Positions 16,302 to 25,368 are shown, counted from the stretch's first letter. The stretch: DNA of 64,000 nucleotides from Burkholderia sp. SRS-46 (GCF_004343775.1 NZ_PTXL01000006.1:124001-188000); one strand, 5' to 3'. The notes: generated from the sequence alone by a model not told the origin. A program made the numbers and translations.

Positions 16302-17450
16302 ATGCGGGTCTATGAAAAGTACTTTGCGCGACAGATCTACGTCACGTTCGTCTTCATCCTGTTCGCGTTCTCGGGCCTGTTCTTCTTCTTCGACCTGATC
16401 AGCGAGCTGAATTCGGTCGGCCACGGCAACTACAAGTTCGGCTACGCGGTGCTGCGCGTCGCGCTGCAGACGCCGTCGCGCTTCTACGAGATCATCCCGG
16501 TCGCGGCGCTGATCAGCGCGATCTACGTGTTCGCGCAGATGGCCGCGAACTCGGAATTCACGATCTTCCGCGTGTCCGGCCTTGCGACCAACCAGGCGCT
16601 GCGCTCGCTGCTGAAGATCGGCGTGCCGCTCGTGATCCTCACCTACCTGATCGGCGAATTCGTCGGCCCGTACGCCGACCAGCTGTCCGAGCGCGTGCGG
16701 CTGCAGGCGCTCGGCGCATCGGTTTCATCGAACTTCCAGTCCGGCGTGTGGGTGAAGGACACCCTCACGGCGGGCGACAACGGCGAGCCGGTCACGCGCT
16801 TCGTCAACGTCGGCAGCCTGTCGCCCGATTCGACGATCAGCAACGTGCGGATCTACGAATTCGACTCGAAGTTTCAGCTGCAGAACCTGCGCATCGCGCA
16901 GACGGGCCGCTACGAGCCGCCCGGCCACTGGCTGCTGACCGGCGTCACCGAAACGGAGCTGACGCCGATCAAGCCGATCAGCGGCCAGCCCCCCGATGCG
17001 CTGAGCCCCGTGTACCGGTCGCAGCAGGTCACGCTGCCGGAGTTCCGGCTGCGCTCGGACCTGACGCCGCAGATCCTGTCGGTGCTGCTCGTGTCGCCGG
17101 AGCGCATGTCGCTGATCAACCTGTTCCGCTACATCCAGCACCTGAAGGAAAACCAGCAGGACACGCAGCGCTACGACATCGCGCTGTGGCGCAAGCTGCT
17201 GTACCCGTTCGCGGTGTTCGTGATGCTGGTGCTGTCGCTGCCGTTCGCGTACCTGCATACGCGCGCGGGCGTGGTCGGCGTGAAGGTGTTCGGCGGCATC
17301 ATGCTCGGCATGAGCTTCCAGCTGCTCAATACGCTGTTTTCACACGTCGGCACGCTGAACACGTGGCCCGCGCCGCTGACCGCGGCGCTCCCCGGCCTGC
17401 TCTACCTGGGGCTCGGCCTGTTCGCGCTCAAATGGGTCGACCGGCACTGA
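16302..17450 (+). CDS. lptG: LPS export ABC transporter permease LptG
   Basis: Partner of LptF, 382 residues and the same fold: an N-terminal membrane helix pair (MRVYEKYFARQIYVTFVFIL, then the EFTIFRVSGLA coupling region), a periplasmic domain and C-terminal helices ending in LYLGLGLFALKWVDRH. It is coupled to lptF by a 3-bp gap. The cytoplasmic ATPase gene lptB is not in this window, which is normal. Confidence 0.95.
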   Translation: MRVYEKYFARQIYVTFVFILFAFSGLFFFFDLISELNSVGHGNYKFGYAVLRVALQTPSRFYEIIPVAALISAIYVFAQMAANSEFTIFRVSGLATNQALRSLLKIGVPLVILTYLIGEFVGPYADQLSERVRLQALGASVSSNFQSGVWVKDTLTAGDNGEPVTRFVNVGSLSPDSTISNVRIYEFDSKFQLQNLRIAQTGRYEPPGHWLLTGVTETELTPIKPISGQPPDALSPVYRSQQVTLPEFRLRSDLTPQILSVLLVSPERMSLINLFRYIQHLKENQQDTQRYDIALWRKLLYPFAVFVMLVLSLPFAYLHTRAGVVGVKVFGGIMLGMSFQLLNTLFSHVGTLNTWPAPLTAALPGLLYLGLGLFALKWVDRH

Positions 17451-17476
17451 GCGCCGGCGCCGAGACGGAGTTCGAC

Positions 17477-17860
17477 ATGGGTTCGCACGGTATCGTCCTG
17501 TTCGGTCACGGCGCCCGCGATCCGCGCTGGGCGGAGCCGTTCGAGCGGCTCGCCGCGCGGCTGCGCGCCGCGCGCGGCGCCGATGCGCCGGTTTCGCTCG
17601 CGTTTCTCGAACTCATGGCGCCGTCGCTCGACACCGCGGTCGCCGCGCAGGTGGCGGCCGGATGCACGCGCATCACCGTGGTGCCGGTGTTCTTCGGCCA
17701 GGGCGGCCACGTGCGGCGCGACCTGCCGCAGCTCGTCGACGCGTGCCGCGCCGCGCATCCGGGCGTCGAGATCCGCTGCGCGACCGCGGTCGGCGAGGAC
17801 GACGGCGTGCTCGATGCGATCGCGCGCTATTGCGTCGACCAGGCGAACGACACCGCGTAG
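17477..17860 (+). CDS. cbiX: Short CbiX-type sirohydrochlorin chelatase
   Basis: The protein has 127 residues, one chelatase domain, as in the short CbiX(S)/SirB-like class. H11 (LFGHGARDPRW), E45 (FLELM) and H78 (FGQGGHVRRDLP) are the expected metal-site residues. The enzyme inserts Co2+ (cobalamin) or Fe2+ (siroheme) into sirohydrochlorin. It is convergent with cobA, which makes the precursor, so a siroheme role for the adjacent sulfite reductase is plausible; cobalt use for B12 is the alternative. GGAG lies six bases before the ATG, 26 bp after lptG. Confidence 0.88.
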   Translation: MGSHGIVLFGHGARDPRWAEPFERLAARLRAARGADAPVSLAFLELMAPSLDTAVAAQVAAGCTRITVVPVFFGQGGHVRRDLPQLVDACRAAHPGVEIRCATAVGEDDGVLDAIARYCVDQANDTA

Positions 17861-17886
17861 CCCGGCCCGGCACCGCACAAAACAAA

Positions 17887-17917
17887 AGCGCTGGCAGCGA
17901 GCTGCCAGCGCTTTTTT
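17887..17917. terminator. Bidirectional terminator between cbiX and cobA
   Basis: An 11-bp stem agcgctggcag/ctgccagcgct (17887-17912) has a cgag loop, with T6 on the plus strand and an A-rich flank that serves the minus strand. Confidence 0.85.
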
Positions 17918-17956
17918 CGTTTCGGGCATCCGTCGACGACGGCCGCCCTGCCCCGC

Positions 17957-18706
17957 TCAGGCCGCGTCGCGCAACGCGCGCGCCGCCTTCGCCTGCGGCG
18001 CGCGCTCGGCGAACGCATCGCCGATCATCAGCAGGCTCGGTTCGGCCGGATCGAGCCACGCCTGCGCGTCGCCCGCCGCCATCCCGGCAAGCGTCAGCGT
18101 GAGCGTGCGCTCGCGCGCGGTGCTGCACGCCTCGACGATCGCCACCGGCGTCGCGGGCGCACGGCCCGCGTCGATCAGCTGCTGCGCGATGCCGGGCGCA
18201 CTGTCGCGGCCCATGTAGTAGACGATCGAATCGGCGCGCGCCGCTTCGCGGATCTCGTCGCTGCCCGGCGCGCGGCTGTGCGTCGCGAACGCGACGCTGC
18301 GCGCGACGCCGCGCAGCGTCAGCGAGCGCTTCAGGGTCGCCGCGCCGGCCAGCGCCGCGGTGATGCCCGGCACGATCTCGTAGTCGATGCCGGCCGCCTC
18401 GAGCGCGCGCATCTCTTCGTCCGCGCGGCCGAACAGCATCGGATCGCCGCCCTTCAGCCGCACGACGCACGCATGCTCGCGCGCCGCGTCGACGATCTGC
18501 TTGTTGATGAAATGCTGCGCGCTCGAACGCTGGCCGCAGCGCTTGCCGACCGCGATGCGGCGCGCGTTCGGCGCGTAGTCGAGCATCGCGGGCTCGACGA
18601 GCGCGTCGTGCAGCACGACGTCGGCCTCGGCAAGCAGGCGCGCGCCGCGCACCGTGATGAGGTCCGCCGCGCCCGGCCCCGCGCCGATCAGATACACCTT
18701 GCCCAT
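17957..18706 (-). CDS. cobA: Uroporphyrinogen-III C-methyltransferase
   Basis: CobA methylates uroporphyrinogen III twice with S-adenosylmethionine to give precorrin-2, the branch point to siroheme and cobalamin. The 249 residues are a single SUMT domain (no CysG-type fusion to a dehydrogenase/chelatase): GAGPGAADLITVRGARLL at 8-25, VRLKGGDPMLFGRADEE near 94, and DSIVYYMG. The start is the ATG at 18706. It is the last gene of the sulfate-assimilation run, 65 bp after cysN, and probably supplies siroheme for the CysI-type reductase at the head of the cluster. Confidence 0.94.
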   Translation of the reverse strand: MGKVYLIGAGPGAADLITVRGARLLAEADVVLHDALVEPAMLDYAPNARRIAVGKRCGQRSSAQHFINKQIVDAAREHACVVRLKGGDPMLFGRADEEMRALEAAGIDYEIVPGITAALAGAATLKRSLTLRGVARSVAFATHSRAPGSDEIREAARADSIVYYMGRDSAPGIAQQLIDAGRAPATPVAIVEACSTARERTLTLTLAGMAAGDAQAWLDPAEPSLLMIGDAFAERAPQAKAARALRDAA

Positions 18707-18771
18707 AGTGGTCGCTTCCCTGCGAACGCCGGCAATCGGCCCGCGCCGCCCGTGGCGGCGCGGTGCGCCGA

Positions 18772-20088
18772 TTACGCCGAAAACGCCCGGATCATGCCCG
18801 CGGCGACCGTGTGATGCGTCGCCTCGTCGATCAGCACGAACGCGCCCGTACCCGGATGCGCGTCGTACGTGTCGCACACGATCGGCTTCTGCAGCGTCAG
18901 CGCGACGCGGCCGATGTCGTTCATCTTCAGCTCGTGACGGTCGGTCGCGTGCGACAGCGTGTGCACGTCGAGCACCTGCTTGACCGCGCCGATCTTCGCG
19001 AACACCGTGCTGGTGGTCTGCTTCAGCAGGTACTTGCGCTGCGGCGACAACGGCGTTTCGTCGAACCAGCACAGGTCCGCCTCGAGCTTCTTCGCCGGCG
19101 CGACCGGCTCGCTCGGCGCGACGAACATGTCGCCGCGCGACACGTCGACGTCTTCCGCAAGGCGGATCGTCACCGTCTGGCCCGCGAACGCGTGGTCGAC
19201 GGCCGCGGTACCGCCCGGCACCGGCGCGACGATCTCGGCGACCGTCGCGGTGCGGTTCGACGGCAGCACGACGATCTCGTCGCCGACCTTCACCTCGCCC
19301 GACTCGATGCGGCCCATGTAGCCGCGGAAATCGTCGGCCGAGCTGCCGTCCTGGCGCGCGACCCACTGCACCGGGAAGCGCAGCGCGTCATGCGCCTGGG
19401 TCTCGACCGGCAGCGTCTCGAGCACGTCGAGCAGCGGCTCGCCCGCGTACCACGGCATGCGCTCGCTCGCGCCGACGATGTTGTCGCCCTTGAGCGCCGA
19501 CACCGGCACGAAGCGCACGTCGGTCAGGCCGAGCTGCTGCGCGAGCGTCACGTAGGCGTCGCGGATCTCGTTGAAGCGCGCCTCGCTGTAGTCGACGAGG
19601 TCCATCTTGTTGATCGCGACGATCACGTGCTGCAGGCCGAGCAGCTTGACGATCGCGCTGTGGCGCTTGGTCTGCGGCAGCAGCTGCACGACGCCGTCTT
19701 CCACCGTGATGCGCGTCGCGTCGATCAGGATGATCGCCGCGTGCGCGGTCGACGCACCCGTCACCATGTTGCGCGTGTACTGCTCGTGGCCCGGCGTGTC
19801 GGCGATGATGAACTTGCGCTTCGCGGTCGCGAAATAGCGGTACGCGACGTCGATCGTGATGCCCTGCTCGCGCTCGGCCTCGAGACCGTCGGTCAGCAGC
19901 GCGAGGTCGAGCTCGTCGCCCACCGTGCGCTTGTTCTTCGCGCGCGACAGCGCGGACAGCTGGTCGGACAGCACGGCCTTGCTGTCGTACAGCAGGCGGC
20001 CGATCAGCGTGCTCTTGCCGTCGTCGACGCTGCCCGCGGTGATGAAGCGCAGCACGCCGAGGTCTTCGTTGTTCTCGATGATGCTCAT
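18772..20088 (-). CDS. cysN: Sulfate adenylyltransferase subunit 1 (GTPase)
   Basis: CysN is the GTPase that drives CysD to form adenosine 5'-phosphosulfate from sulfate and ATP. The 438 residues have an EF-Tu-like fold: P-loop GSVDDGKST at 19-27, DTPGHEQYTRN for switch II, NKMDLVDY for guanine recognition, then two beta-barrel domains. There is no C-terminal APS kinase (CysC) fusion, consistent with direct APS reduction by the neighbouring CysH. It starts 22 bp after cysD. Confidence 0.95.
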   Translation of the reverse strand: MSIIENNEDLGVLRFITAGSVDDGKSTLIGRLLYDSKAVLSDQLSALSRAKNKRTVGDELDLALLTDGLEAEREQGITIDVAYRYFATAKRKFIIADTPGHEQYTRNMVTGASTAHAAIILIDATRITVEDGVVQLLPQTKRHSAIVKLLGLQHVIVAINKMDLVDYSEARFNEIRDAYVTLAQQLGLTDVRFVPVSALKGDNIVGASERMPWYAGEPLLDVLETLPVETQAHDALRFPVQWVARQDGSSADDFRGYMGRIESGEVKVGDEIVVLPSNRTATVAEIVAPVPGGTAAVDHAFAGQTVTIRLAEDVDVSRGDMFVAPSEPVAPAKKLEADLCWFDETPLSPQRKYLLKQTTSTVFAKIGAVKQVLDVHTLSHATDRHELKMNDIGRVALTLQKPIVCDTYDAHPGTGAFVLIDEATHHTVAAGMIRAFSA

Positions 20089-20110
20089 GATGTGAATGTC
20101 CTCGTGTGCT

Positions 20111-21073
20111 TCAGAAATAACCTTGCTTCTTGCGCTGTTCCATCGCGGCTTCGGAGGTCTGGTCGTCCATCCGGGTCGCGCCGCGCTCGGTGATCTCGGT
20201 CACCGCCGTCTCGGCGATGATCTTCTCGACGTCGTCCGCGTCGCTCTCGACCGGGCACGTGCAGCTGATGTCGCCGACCGTGCGGAAGCGCACCTGCGCG
20301 AGCTCGCTCGTCTCGCCCTCGCGCATCGGCGTGAGCGGCGTGACCGGCACGAGCAGGCCGTTGCGGCGCACGATCTCGCGCTGGTGCGCGTAGTAGATCG
20401 ACGGCAGTTCGAGGTTCTCGCGGGCGATGTACTGCCACACGTCGAGCTCGGTCCAGTTCGAGATCGGGAACACGCGCAGGTGTTCGCCCTTGTGCAGGCG
20501 TGCGTTGAACAGGCTCCACAGTTCCGGGCGCTGCGCCTTCGGGTCCCACTGGCCGAATTCGTCGCGGAACGAGAAGATGCGCTCCTTCGCACGGGCCTTC
20601 TCTTCGTCGCGGCGCGCGCCGCCGATCAGCGCCGTGTAGCCGTACTGCTCGATCGTCTCGAGCAGCGTGACGGCCTGCGCGGCATTGCGCGAATCGGTCT
20701 CGCGGCGCAGCACGACGGTGCCGCGCTTGATCGAATCCTCGACGTGGCCGACGATCAGCTCGGCGCCGATTTCCTTCGCGCGGCGGTCGCGGAAGTCGAT
20801 CACTTCGTCGTAGTTGTGGCCGGTGTCGATGTGCACCAGCGGGAACGGCAGCGACGTCTTGCGGTTCGCGCCGAGGCCGAACGCCTTCAGCGCGAGATGC
20901 AGCACGACGACCGAATCCTTGCCGCCCGAGAACAACAGCGCCGGCTTGCTGCATTCGGCGACGAGCTCGCGCAGGATGTGGATCGACTCGGCTTCGAGCC
21001 AGTCGAGGTGGCCCATGCGGCTGGCGTCGCCGGCGGGCGGGGCAAAGGCGGATTGCTCGAGCGTCGTGCTCAT
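20111..21073 (-). CDS. cysD: Sulfate adenylyltransferase subunit 2
   Basis: Catalytic ATP-pyrophosphatase subunit of sulfate adenylyltransferase, 320 residues. The PP-loop SGGKDS lies at 49-54 and the family tail MEQRKKQGYF ends the protein. I start at ATG 21073 (MSTTLEQS). A strong hairpin (gccgcccgc/gcgggcggc, 21102-21123) sits in the 72-bp gap after cysH and could stabilise or attenuate the message; it has no T-run. It forms a complex with CysN, encoded next. Confidence 0.95.
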   Translation of the reverse strand: MSTTLEQSAFAPPAGDASRMGHLDWLEAESIHILRELVAECSKPALLFSGGKDSVVVLHLALKAFGLGANRKTSLPFPLVHIDTGHNYDEVIDFRDRRAKEIGAELIVGHVEDSIKRGTVVLRRETDSRNAAQAVTLLETIEQYGYTALIGGARRDEEKARAKERIFSFRDEFGQWDPKAQRPELWSLFNARLHKGEHLRVFPISNWTELDVWQYIARENLELPSIYYAHQREIVRRNGLLVPVTPLTPMREGETSELAQVRFRTVGDISCTCPVESDADDVEKIIAETAVTEITERGATRMDDQTSEAAMEQRKKQGYF

Positions 21074-21145
21074 GGTTTCAGTCCTTCTCTTCTGGGTTCG
21101 TGCCGCCCGCTTTCGCGGGCGGCGCAATATTCGGTCGTGTGTCGT

Positions 21146-21895
21146 TCAGTGCGCGGCGCCGGCCTCGGCCGTCGCGGGAATCGGCGTGATCGTGATGTGC
21201 AGGCCGCATTCCTTCGTGTCGCGCGATTCCCACCACCAGCGGCCCGCGCGGCTGTCCTCGCCGGGACGGATCGCGCGCGTGCACGGCTCGCAGCCGATGC
21301 TCGGGTAGCCGCGCGCATGCAGCGGGTTGACCGGCACGTCGAACGCCTTCAGGTACGCCCACACGTCGCCCTCGGTCCAGTCGGCAAGCGGATTGTACTT
21401 CGCGATGCCGCGCGCCTCGTCCCGCTCCTCCTCGTGCAGCTCCGCGCGCGTGACCGACTGCTCGCGGCGCTGGCCGGTGACCCACGCGTCGACGTCGGCG
21501 AGCGCGCGGTTCAGCGGCTCGACCTTGCGGATGTGGCAGCACGACTTGCGCAGCTCGACGCTCTCGTAGAACGCGTTCAGGCCGTGCTCGGCGACATACC
21601 GGTCGACCGCGTCCTGCTGCGGGTGGAACTGCTCGATCTCGTAGCCGTAGCGCTCGCGCACGCGGTCGATCATGCCGAGCGTCTCCGCGTGCAGGCGGCC
21701 CGTGTTCAGCGAGAAGATGCCGATCGACACGCCCTTCGACAGGATCGCGTGCGTGAGCAGCATGTCTTCCGCGGCGAGGCTGCTCGCGAACTTCACGTTC
21801 GGATGGCGTGCGCCGATCTGCGCGAGCAGCGCGTCGAGGCGCTCGACCTTCGCGGCGAGTTCGGGCGTCAGCGCGGTGGCGGTCGCGGTACTCAT
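21146..21895 (-). CDS. cysH: Adenosine 5'-phosphosulfate reductase (Fe-S type CysH)
   Basis: Reduces activated sulfate to sulfite with thioredoxin-like electrons. The 249 residues carry the paired cysteines that bind a [4Fe-4S] cluster in APS reductases, C119-C120 and C202/C205 (GCEPC), plus the catalytic C230 in ECGLH. This cysteine pattern, with no cysC nearby, points to APS rather than PAPS as substrate. The start codon overlaps the end of the DUF934 gene by 4 bp (ATGA). Confidence 0.95.
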   Translation of the reverse strand: MSTATATALTPELAAKVERLDALLAQIGARHPNVKFASSLAAEDMLLTHAILSKGVSIGIFSLNTGRLHAETLGMIDRVRERYGYEIEQFHPQQDAVDRYVAEHGLNAFYESVELRKSCCHIRKVEPLNRALADVDAWVTGQRREQSVTRAELHEEERDEARGIAKYNPLADWTEGDVWAYLKAFDVPVNPLHARGYPSIGCEPCTRAIRPGEDSRAGRWWWESRDTKECGLHITITPIPATAEAGAAH

Positions 21896-22434
21896 GCGCT
21901 CACCTTGGCGTCGGGCGTCGCGCCGCGGCGGCGGAACAGCGGCACCGGCTCGTCGAACGCGCCCTGGTAACGCTGCGTGAATTCCGCGAATGCATTCAGC
22001 GCATCGTGGATGTCCTTGTCCGCGCGCACCGCGAACGCGTCGAAACCGACCCGCGACATGTACAGCAGCTGGTCGCGCAGCACGTCGCCGATCGCGCGCA
22101 GCTCGCCCGTCCAGCCGTGGCGCTCGCGCAGGAGGCGCGCGATGCTGTAGCCGCGGCCGTCCGCGAAGCGCGGGAACTCGACGGCGATCAGCGAGATCGC
22201 GCCGAAATCGGCGGCGAGCTCGGCCGGCTCGCTGTCCGGCGCGAGCCACACGCCGAGTTCGTCCTTCGTCTTCGCGGCGACGAGCGCCGCGCGCTCGGCC
22301 TGCCACAACGCGAGCGGCACCAGCACCTTGCCGGCCGGCAATGCGTCGACCGCGGGCAGCGCACCGTCTTCCGCCGCGCGCACGACCTGCCATGCGTCGT
22401 CGATCACTGCGCGGTTCTTGATAATCGAAGCCAT
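21892..22434 (-). CDS. DUF934 family protein of the sulfite reductase operon
   Basis: The protein has 180 residues and belongs to a family without a defined biochemical role that is found with cysI/cysH in beta- and gammaproteobacteria. It is soluble, with no cysteines and no cofactor motif visible. The most conserved-looking stretch is FADGRGYSIARLLRERHGWTGELRAIGDVLRDQLLYMSRVGFDAF (given in parts: FADGRGYSIARLLR at about 90-103, GDVLRDQLLYM at about 117-127). It sits 25 bp after cysI and is coupled to cysH by a 4-bp overlap, so a stoichiometric role in sulfite reduction or complex assembly is likely but unproven. Confidence 0.85.
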   Translation of the reverse strand: MASIIKNRAVIDDAWQVVRAAEDGALPAVDALPAGKVLVPLALWQAERAALVAAKTKDELGVWLAPDSEPAELAADFGAISLIAVEFPRFADGRGYSIARLLRERHGWTGELRAIGDVLRDQLLYMSRVGFDAFAVRADKDIHDALNAFAEFTQRYQGAFDEPVPLFRRRGATPDAKVSA

Positions 22435-22459
22435 CTGCTAATTCCTTCTACCCGGTTGG

Positions 22460-24139
22460 TTACGCGTTCACTGCCTGGCGCGCCGCATACACGCGCTCCT
22501 TGAACGGCGCGATGCCGATGCGATCGTACGTGTCGACGAAGCGCTCGCCGTCGATGCGCGACTCGACGAACGTATCGATCAGCTTCGCGATCACGTCCGG
22601 CACTTCCTCCGCCGAGAACGACGGGCCGATCACGCGGCCGAGGCGCGCGCCGCCGTGGCCCGTGCCCTGCTCGCCGCCGAGCGACACCTGGTACCACTCG
22701 GCGCCGTCCTTGTCGACACCGAGAATGCCGATGTTGCCGACGTGATGGTGGCCGCACGAGTTCATGCAACCGGAAATGTTCAGCGACAGGTCGCCGAGGT
22801 CGTACACGAAGTCGAGATCGTCGAAGCGCTGCTGGATCGCCAGCGCGATCGGGATCGACTTCGCATTCGCGAGCGAGCAGAAGTCGCCGCCCGGGCACGC
22901 GATGATGTCGGTCAGCAGGCCGACGTTCGGCGTCGCGAAGCCGGCGGCCTTCGCCTTGTCCCACACCGCGAACAGGTCGCGCTTCTTCACGTTCGCGAGA
23001 ATCAGGTTCTGCTCGTGCGACACGCGCAGCTCGCCGAACGAGTAGGCATCCGCCCAGTCGGCGACCTGTTCCATCTGCGCGTCGGTCGCGTCGCCCGGCG
23101 CGATGCGATGGTTCTTCAGCGACAGCGTGACGGCCGCGTAGCCCGGCACCTTGTGCGGCGCGACGTTGCGCTCGACCCAGCGCGCGAACGCCTTGTTCTC
23201 GAGCAGGTGCTGCTCGAACGACGCGTCGGTGTCAGCCAGCTTCTCGTAAACCGGCGGCTGGAAGTACTGCGACACGCGATCGACTTCAGCCTGCGTGAGC
23301 GTCGACGGGCCGTCCTTCAGGTGCTGCCACTCTTCCTCGACCTGCTGCGCGAACTTCGCCGGCGACAGCGCCTTCACGAGGATCTTGATGCGCGCCTTGT
23401 ACAGGTTGTCGCGGCGGCCGTAGCGGTTGTACACGCGCAGCACGGCTTCGCAGTAGGTCAGCAGGTGCTGCCACGGCAGGTCTTCCTTGATCACCGCGCC
23501 GATGATCGGCGTGCGGCCGAGGCCGCCGCCCGCGAGGATGCTCGCGACGATTTCGCCCTGCGCGTTCTTCTTCAGGTACACGCCGAGGTCGTGGATCTGC
23601 ACGGCCGCGCGGTCGTCCTTCGAGCCGGACACCGCGATCTTGAACTTGCGCGGCAGCCAGGCGAACTCGGGGTGGAACGTCGACCACTGGCGGAGGATTT
23701 CCGACCACGGACGCGGATCGATCTCCTCGTCCTGCGCGACGCCCGCGAACTGGTCGGCCGTGATGTTGCGGATGCAGTTGCCCGACGTCTGGATCGCGTG
23801 CATCTGCACCGACGCGAGCTTCGCGAGGATCTCCGGCGTGTCTTCCAGCTGCACCCAGTTGAACTGGATGTTCGAGCGGGTCGAGAAGTGGCCGTAGCCG
23901 CGGTCGTGCTCGCGCGCGATGCGGGCCAGCATCCGCAGCTGGTCGCTGCGCAGGTTGCCGTACGGAATCGCGATGCGGTGCATGTATGCGTGACGCTGCA
24001 TGTACAGGCCGTTCTGCAGGCGCAGCGGGCGGAACTCGTCTTCGCTCAACTCGCCCGACAAGCGGCGGCGCACCTGGTCGCTGTACTGCGCCACTCGCTC
24101 GTCGACGATCGTCTGGTCGTACTGGTCGTACTGATACAT
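22460..24139 (-). CDS. cysI: Sulfite reductase, siroheme/[4Fe-4S] type (nitrite/sulfite reductase family)
   Basis: The protein has 559 residues and reduces sulfite to sulfide with six electrons. Two ferredoxin-like half domains are followed by siroheme-binding segments. The cluster and siroheme ligands are C415, C421 (ACPGGDFC) and C458, C462 (SGCMNSC). Substrate-site basic residues fall in HFSTRSNIQFNW and SGSKDDRAA. No flavoprotein CysJ is adjacent, so the electron donor is probably ferredoxin or another reductase. It is first in the leftward cluster, divergent from cysB across an AT-rich regulatory region. Confidence 0.94.
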   Translation of the reverse strand: MYQYDQYDQTIVDERVAQYSDQVRRRLSGELSEDEFRPLRLQNGLYMQRHAYMHRIAIPYGNLRSDQLRMLARIAREHDRGYGHFSTRSNIQFNWVQLEDTPEILAKLASVQMHAIQTSGNCIRNITADQFAGVAQDEEIDPRPWSEILRQWSTFHPEFAWLPRKFKIAVSGSKDDRAAVQIHDLGVYLKKNAQGEIVASILAGGGLGRTPIIGAVIKEDLPWQHLLTYCEAVLRVYNRYGRRDNLYKARIKILVKALSPAKFAQQVEEEWQHLKDGPSTLTQAEVDRVSQYFQPPVYEKLADTDASFEQHLLENKAFARWVERNVAPHKVPGYAAVTLSLKNHRIAPGDATDAQMEQVADWADAYSFGELRVSHEQNLILANVKKRDLFAVWDKAKAAGFATPNVGLLTDIIACPGGDFCSLANAKSIPIALAIQQRFDDLDFVYDLGDLSLNISGCMNSCGHHHVGNIGILGVDKDGAEWYQVSLGGEQGTGHGGARLGRVIGPSFSAEEVPDVIAKLIDTFVESRIDGERFVDTYDRIGIAPFKERVYAARQAVNA

Positions 24140-24268
24140 TCGGGGACCCCAGGGTTTTCGTGTTGACCGCGCGACGTCCTAGCCACGTCGCGCCCGAATT
24201 TCCGTTTCGCCGCCACGCCCGGCCATCCGTGGCCGGTGGATTGCTAATGACGAAAACAGATATCCATA

Positions 24269-24315
24269 TTTGAAAAACTCCGGTGAATCGTAATAAACTC
24301 GCCTTATATTTCAAA
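24269..24315. promoter_or_regulatory. Candidate CysB operator between cysI and cysB
   Basis: TTTGAAA (24269-24275) and TTTCAAA (24309-24315) form an inverted repeat with centres 40 bp apart, each preceded by ATA, in the only AT-rich part of the 214-bp divergent region. CysB sites are long, AT-rich and poorly conserved, so this is a positional guess. Exact -10/-35 elements are not clear on either strand. Confidence 0.4.
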
Positions 24316-24353
24316 CGACTAAAAAATTCTGTTGATATGCGGAAGGGTTATAA

Positions 24354-25295
24354 ATGAACCTGCACCAATTTCGCTTCGTACGCGAGGCCGTCCGGCAGAA
24401 TTTCAACCTCACCGAGGCTGCCAAGGCGCTGTACACGTCGCAGCCGGGGGTCTCGAAGGCGATCATCGAGCTGGAAGACGAGCTCGGCGTCGAGATCTTC
24501 ACGCGGCACGGCAAGCGCGTGCGTTCGCTCACCGAACCGGGGCGGATCATCCTCGCGTCGGTCGAGCGGATCCTCCAGGAGGTCGAGAGCCTGAAAAGGG
24601 TCGGAAAGGATTACGCCGCGCAGGACCAGGGCAACCTGACGATCGCGGCGACCCACACGCAGGCCCGCTACTCGCTGCCGGCCGCGATCGCCGAATTCAA
24701 GAAGCGCTTCCCGAAGGTGCACCTGTCGATCCTGCAGGGCAGCCCGACGCAGGTCGCCGAGATGGTGATCCACGACCAGGCCGATCTCGCGATCGCGACC
24801 GAGGCGATCGCCGACTACAAGGAACTCGTGTCGCTGCCCTGCTTCCAGTGGCATCACGCGGCCGTGGTGCCCGTCGATCACCCGCTGCTCGAGCGCAAGC
24901 CGCCCACCCTCGACGATCTCGCGCAGTACCCGCTGATCACCTACGACGACGCGTTCGCGGGCCGCAAGAAGATCAACCATGCGTTCGCGCTGCGCGGGCT
25001 GTCGCCGGACATCGTGCTCGAGGCGATCGACGCGGACGTGATCAAGACCTACGTCGAGCTCGGCCTCGGCGTCGGGATCATGGCCGACATCGCGTTCAAC
25101 CCGGAGCGCGACCGCAACCTGCGGCTGATTCCGGTGGGCCACCTGTTCGGCAGCAACGTGACGCGCGTCGCGCTCAAGCAGGGCGCGTACCTGCGCAGCT
25201 ATGTCTATACGCTCGTCGAGCTGCTGTCGCCGACGCTGAACCGCAAGCTGATCGAGCAGGCCCTGAAGGGCGAAGCCGAATCGTACGAACTTTGA
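24354..25295 (+). CDS. cysB: LysR-family cysteine regulon activator CysB
   Basis: The protein has 313 residues. The N-terminal helix-turn-helix begins MNLHQFRFVREAVRQNFNLT and continues KALYTSQPGVSKAIIELEDE, the exact style of CysB/Cbl/SsuR. The effector domain includes THTQARYSLPAAI, which contributes to the O-acetylserine/sulfate pocket of CysB. It is divergent from cysI. Burkholderia also has the paralogue SsuR for sulfonates; the location next to the cys cluster favours CysB. It is followed by its own terminator. Confidence 0.88.
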   Translation: MNLHQFRFVREAVRQNFNLTEAAKALYTSQPGVSKAIIELEDELGVEIFTRHGKRVRSLTEPGRIILASVERILQEVESLKRVGKDYAAQDQGNLTIAATHTQARYSLPAAIAEFKKRFPKVHLSILQGSPTQVAEMVIHDQADLAIATEAIADYKELVSLPCFQWHHAAVVPVDHPLLERKPPTLDDLAQYPLITYDDAFAGRKKINHAFALRGLSPDIVLEAIDADVIKTYVELGLGVGIMADIAFNPERDRNLRLIPVGHLFGSNVTRVALKQGAYLRSYVYTLVELLSPTLNRKLIEQALKGEAESYEL

Positions 25296-25314
25296 CCGGC
25301 CCGCATCGCGACAG

Positions 25315-25346
25315 GGGGCGCATGTCCGTGAACCGCGCCCCTTTTT
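25315..25346 (+). terminator. Terminator after cysB
   Basis: Stem ggggcgc (25315-25321) pairs with gcgcccc (25335-25341), followed by tttttact. Confidence 0.7.
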
Positions 25347-25368
25347 ACTGCCCGACGGAGGTTCACGC

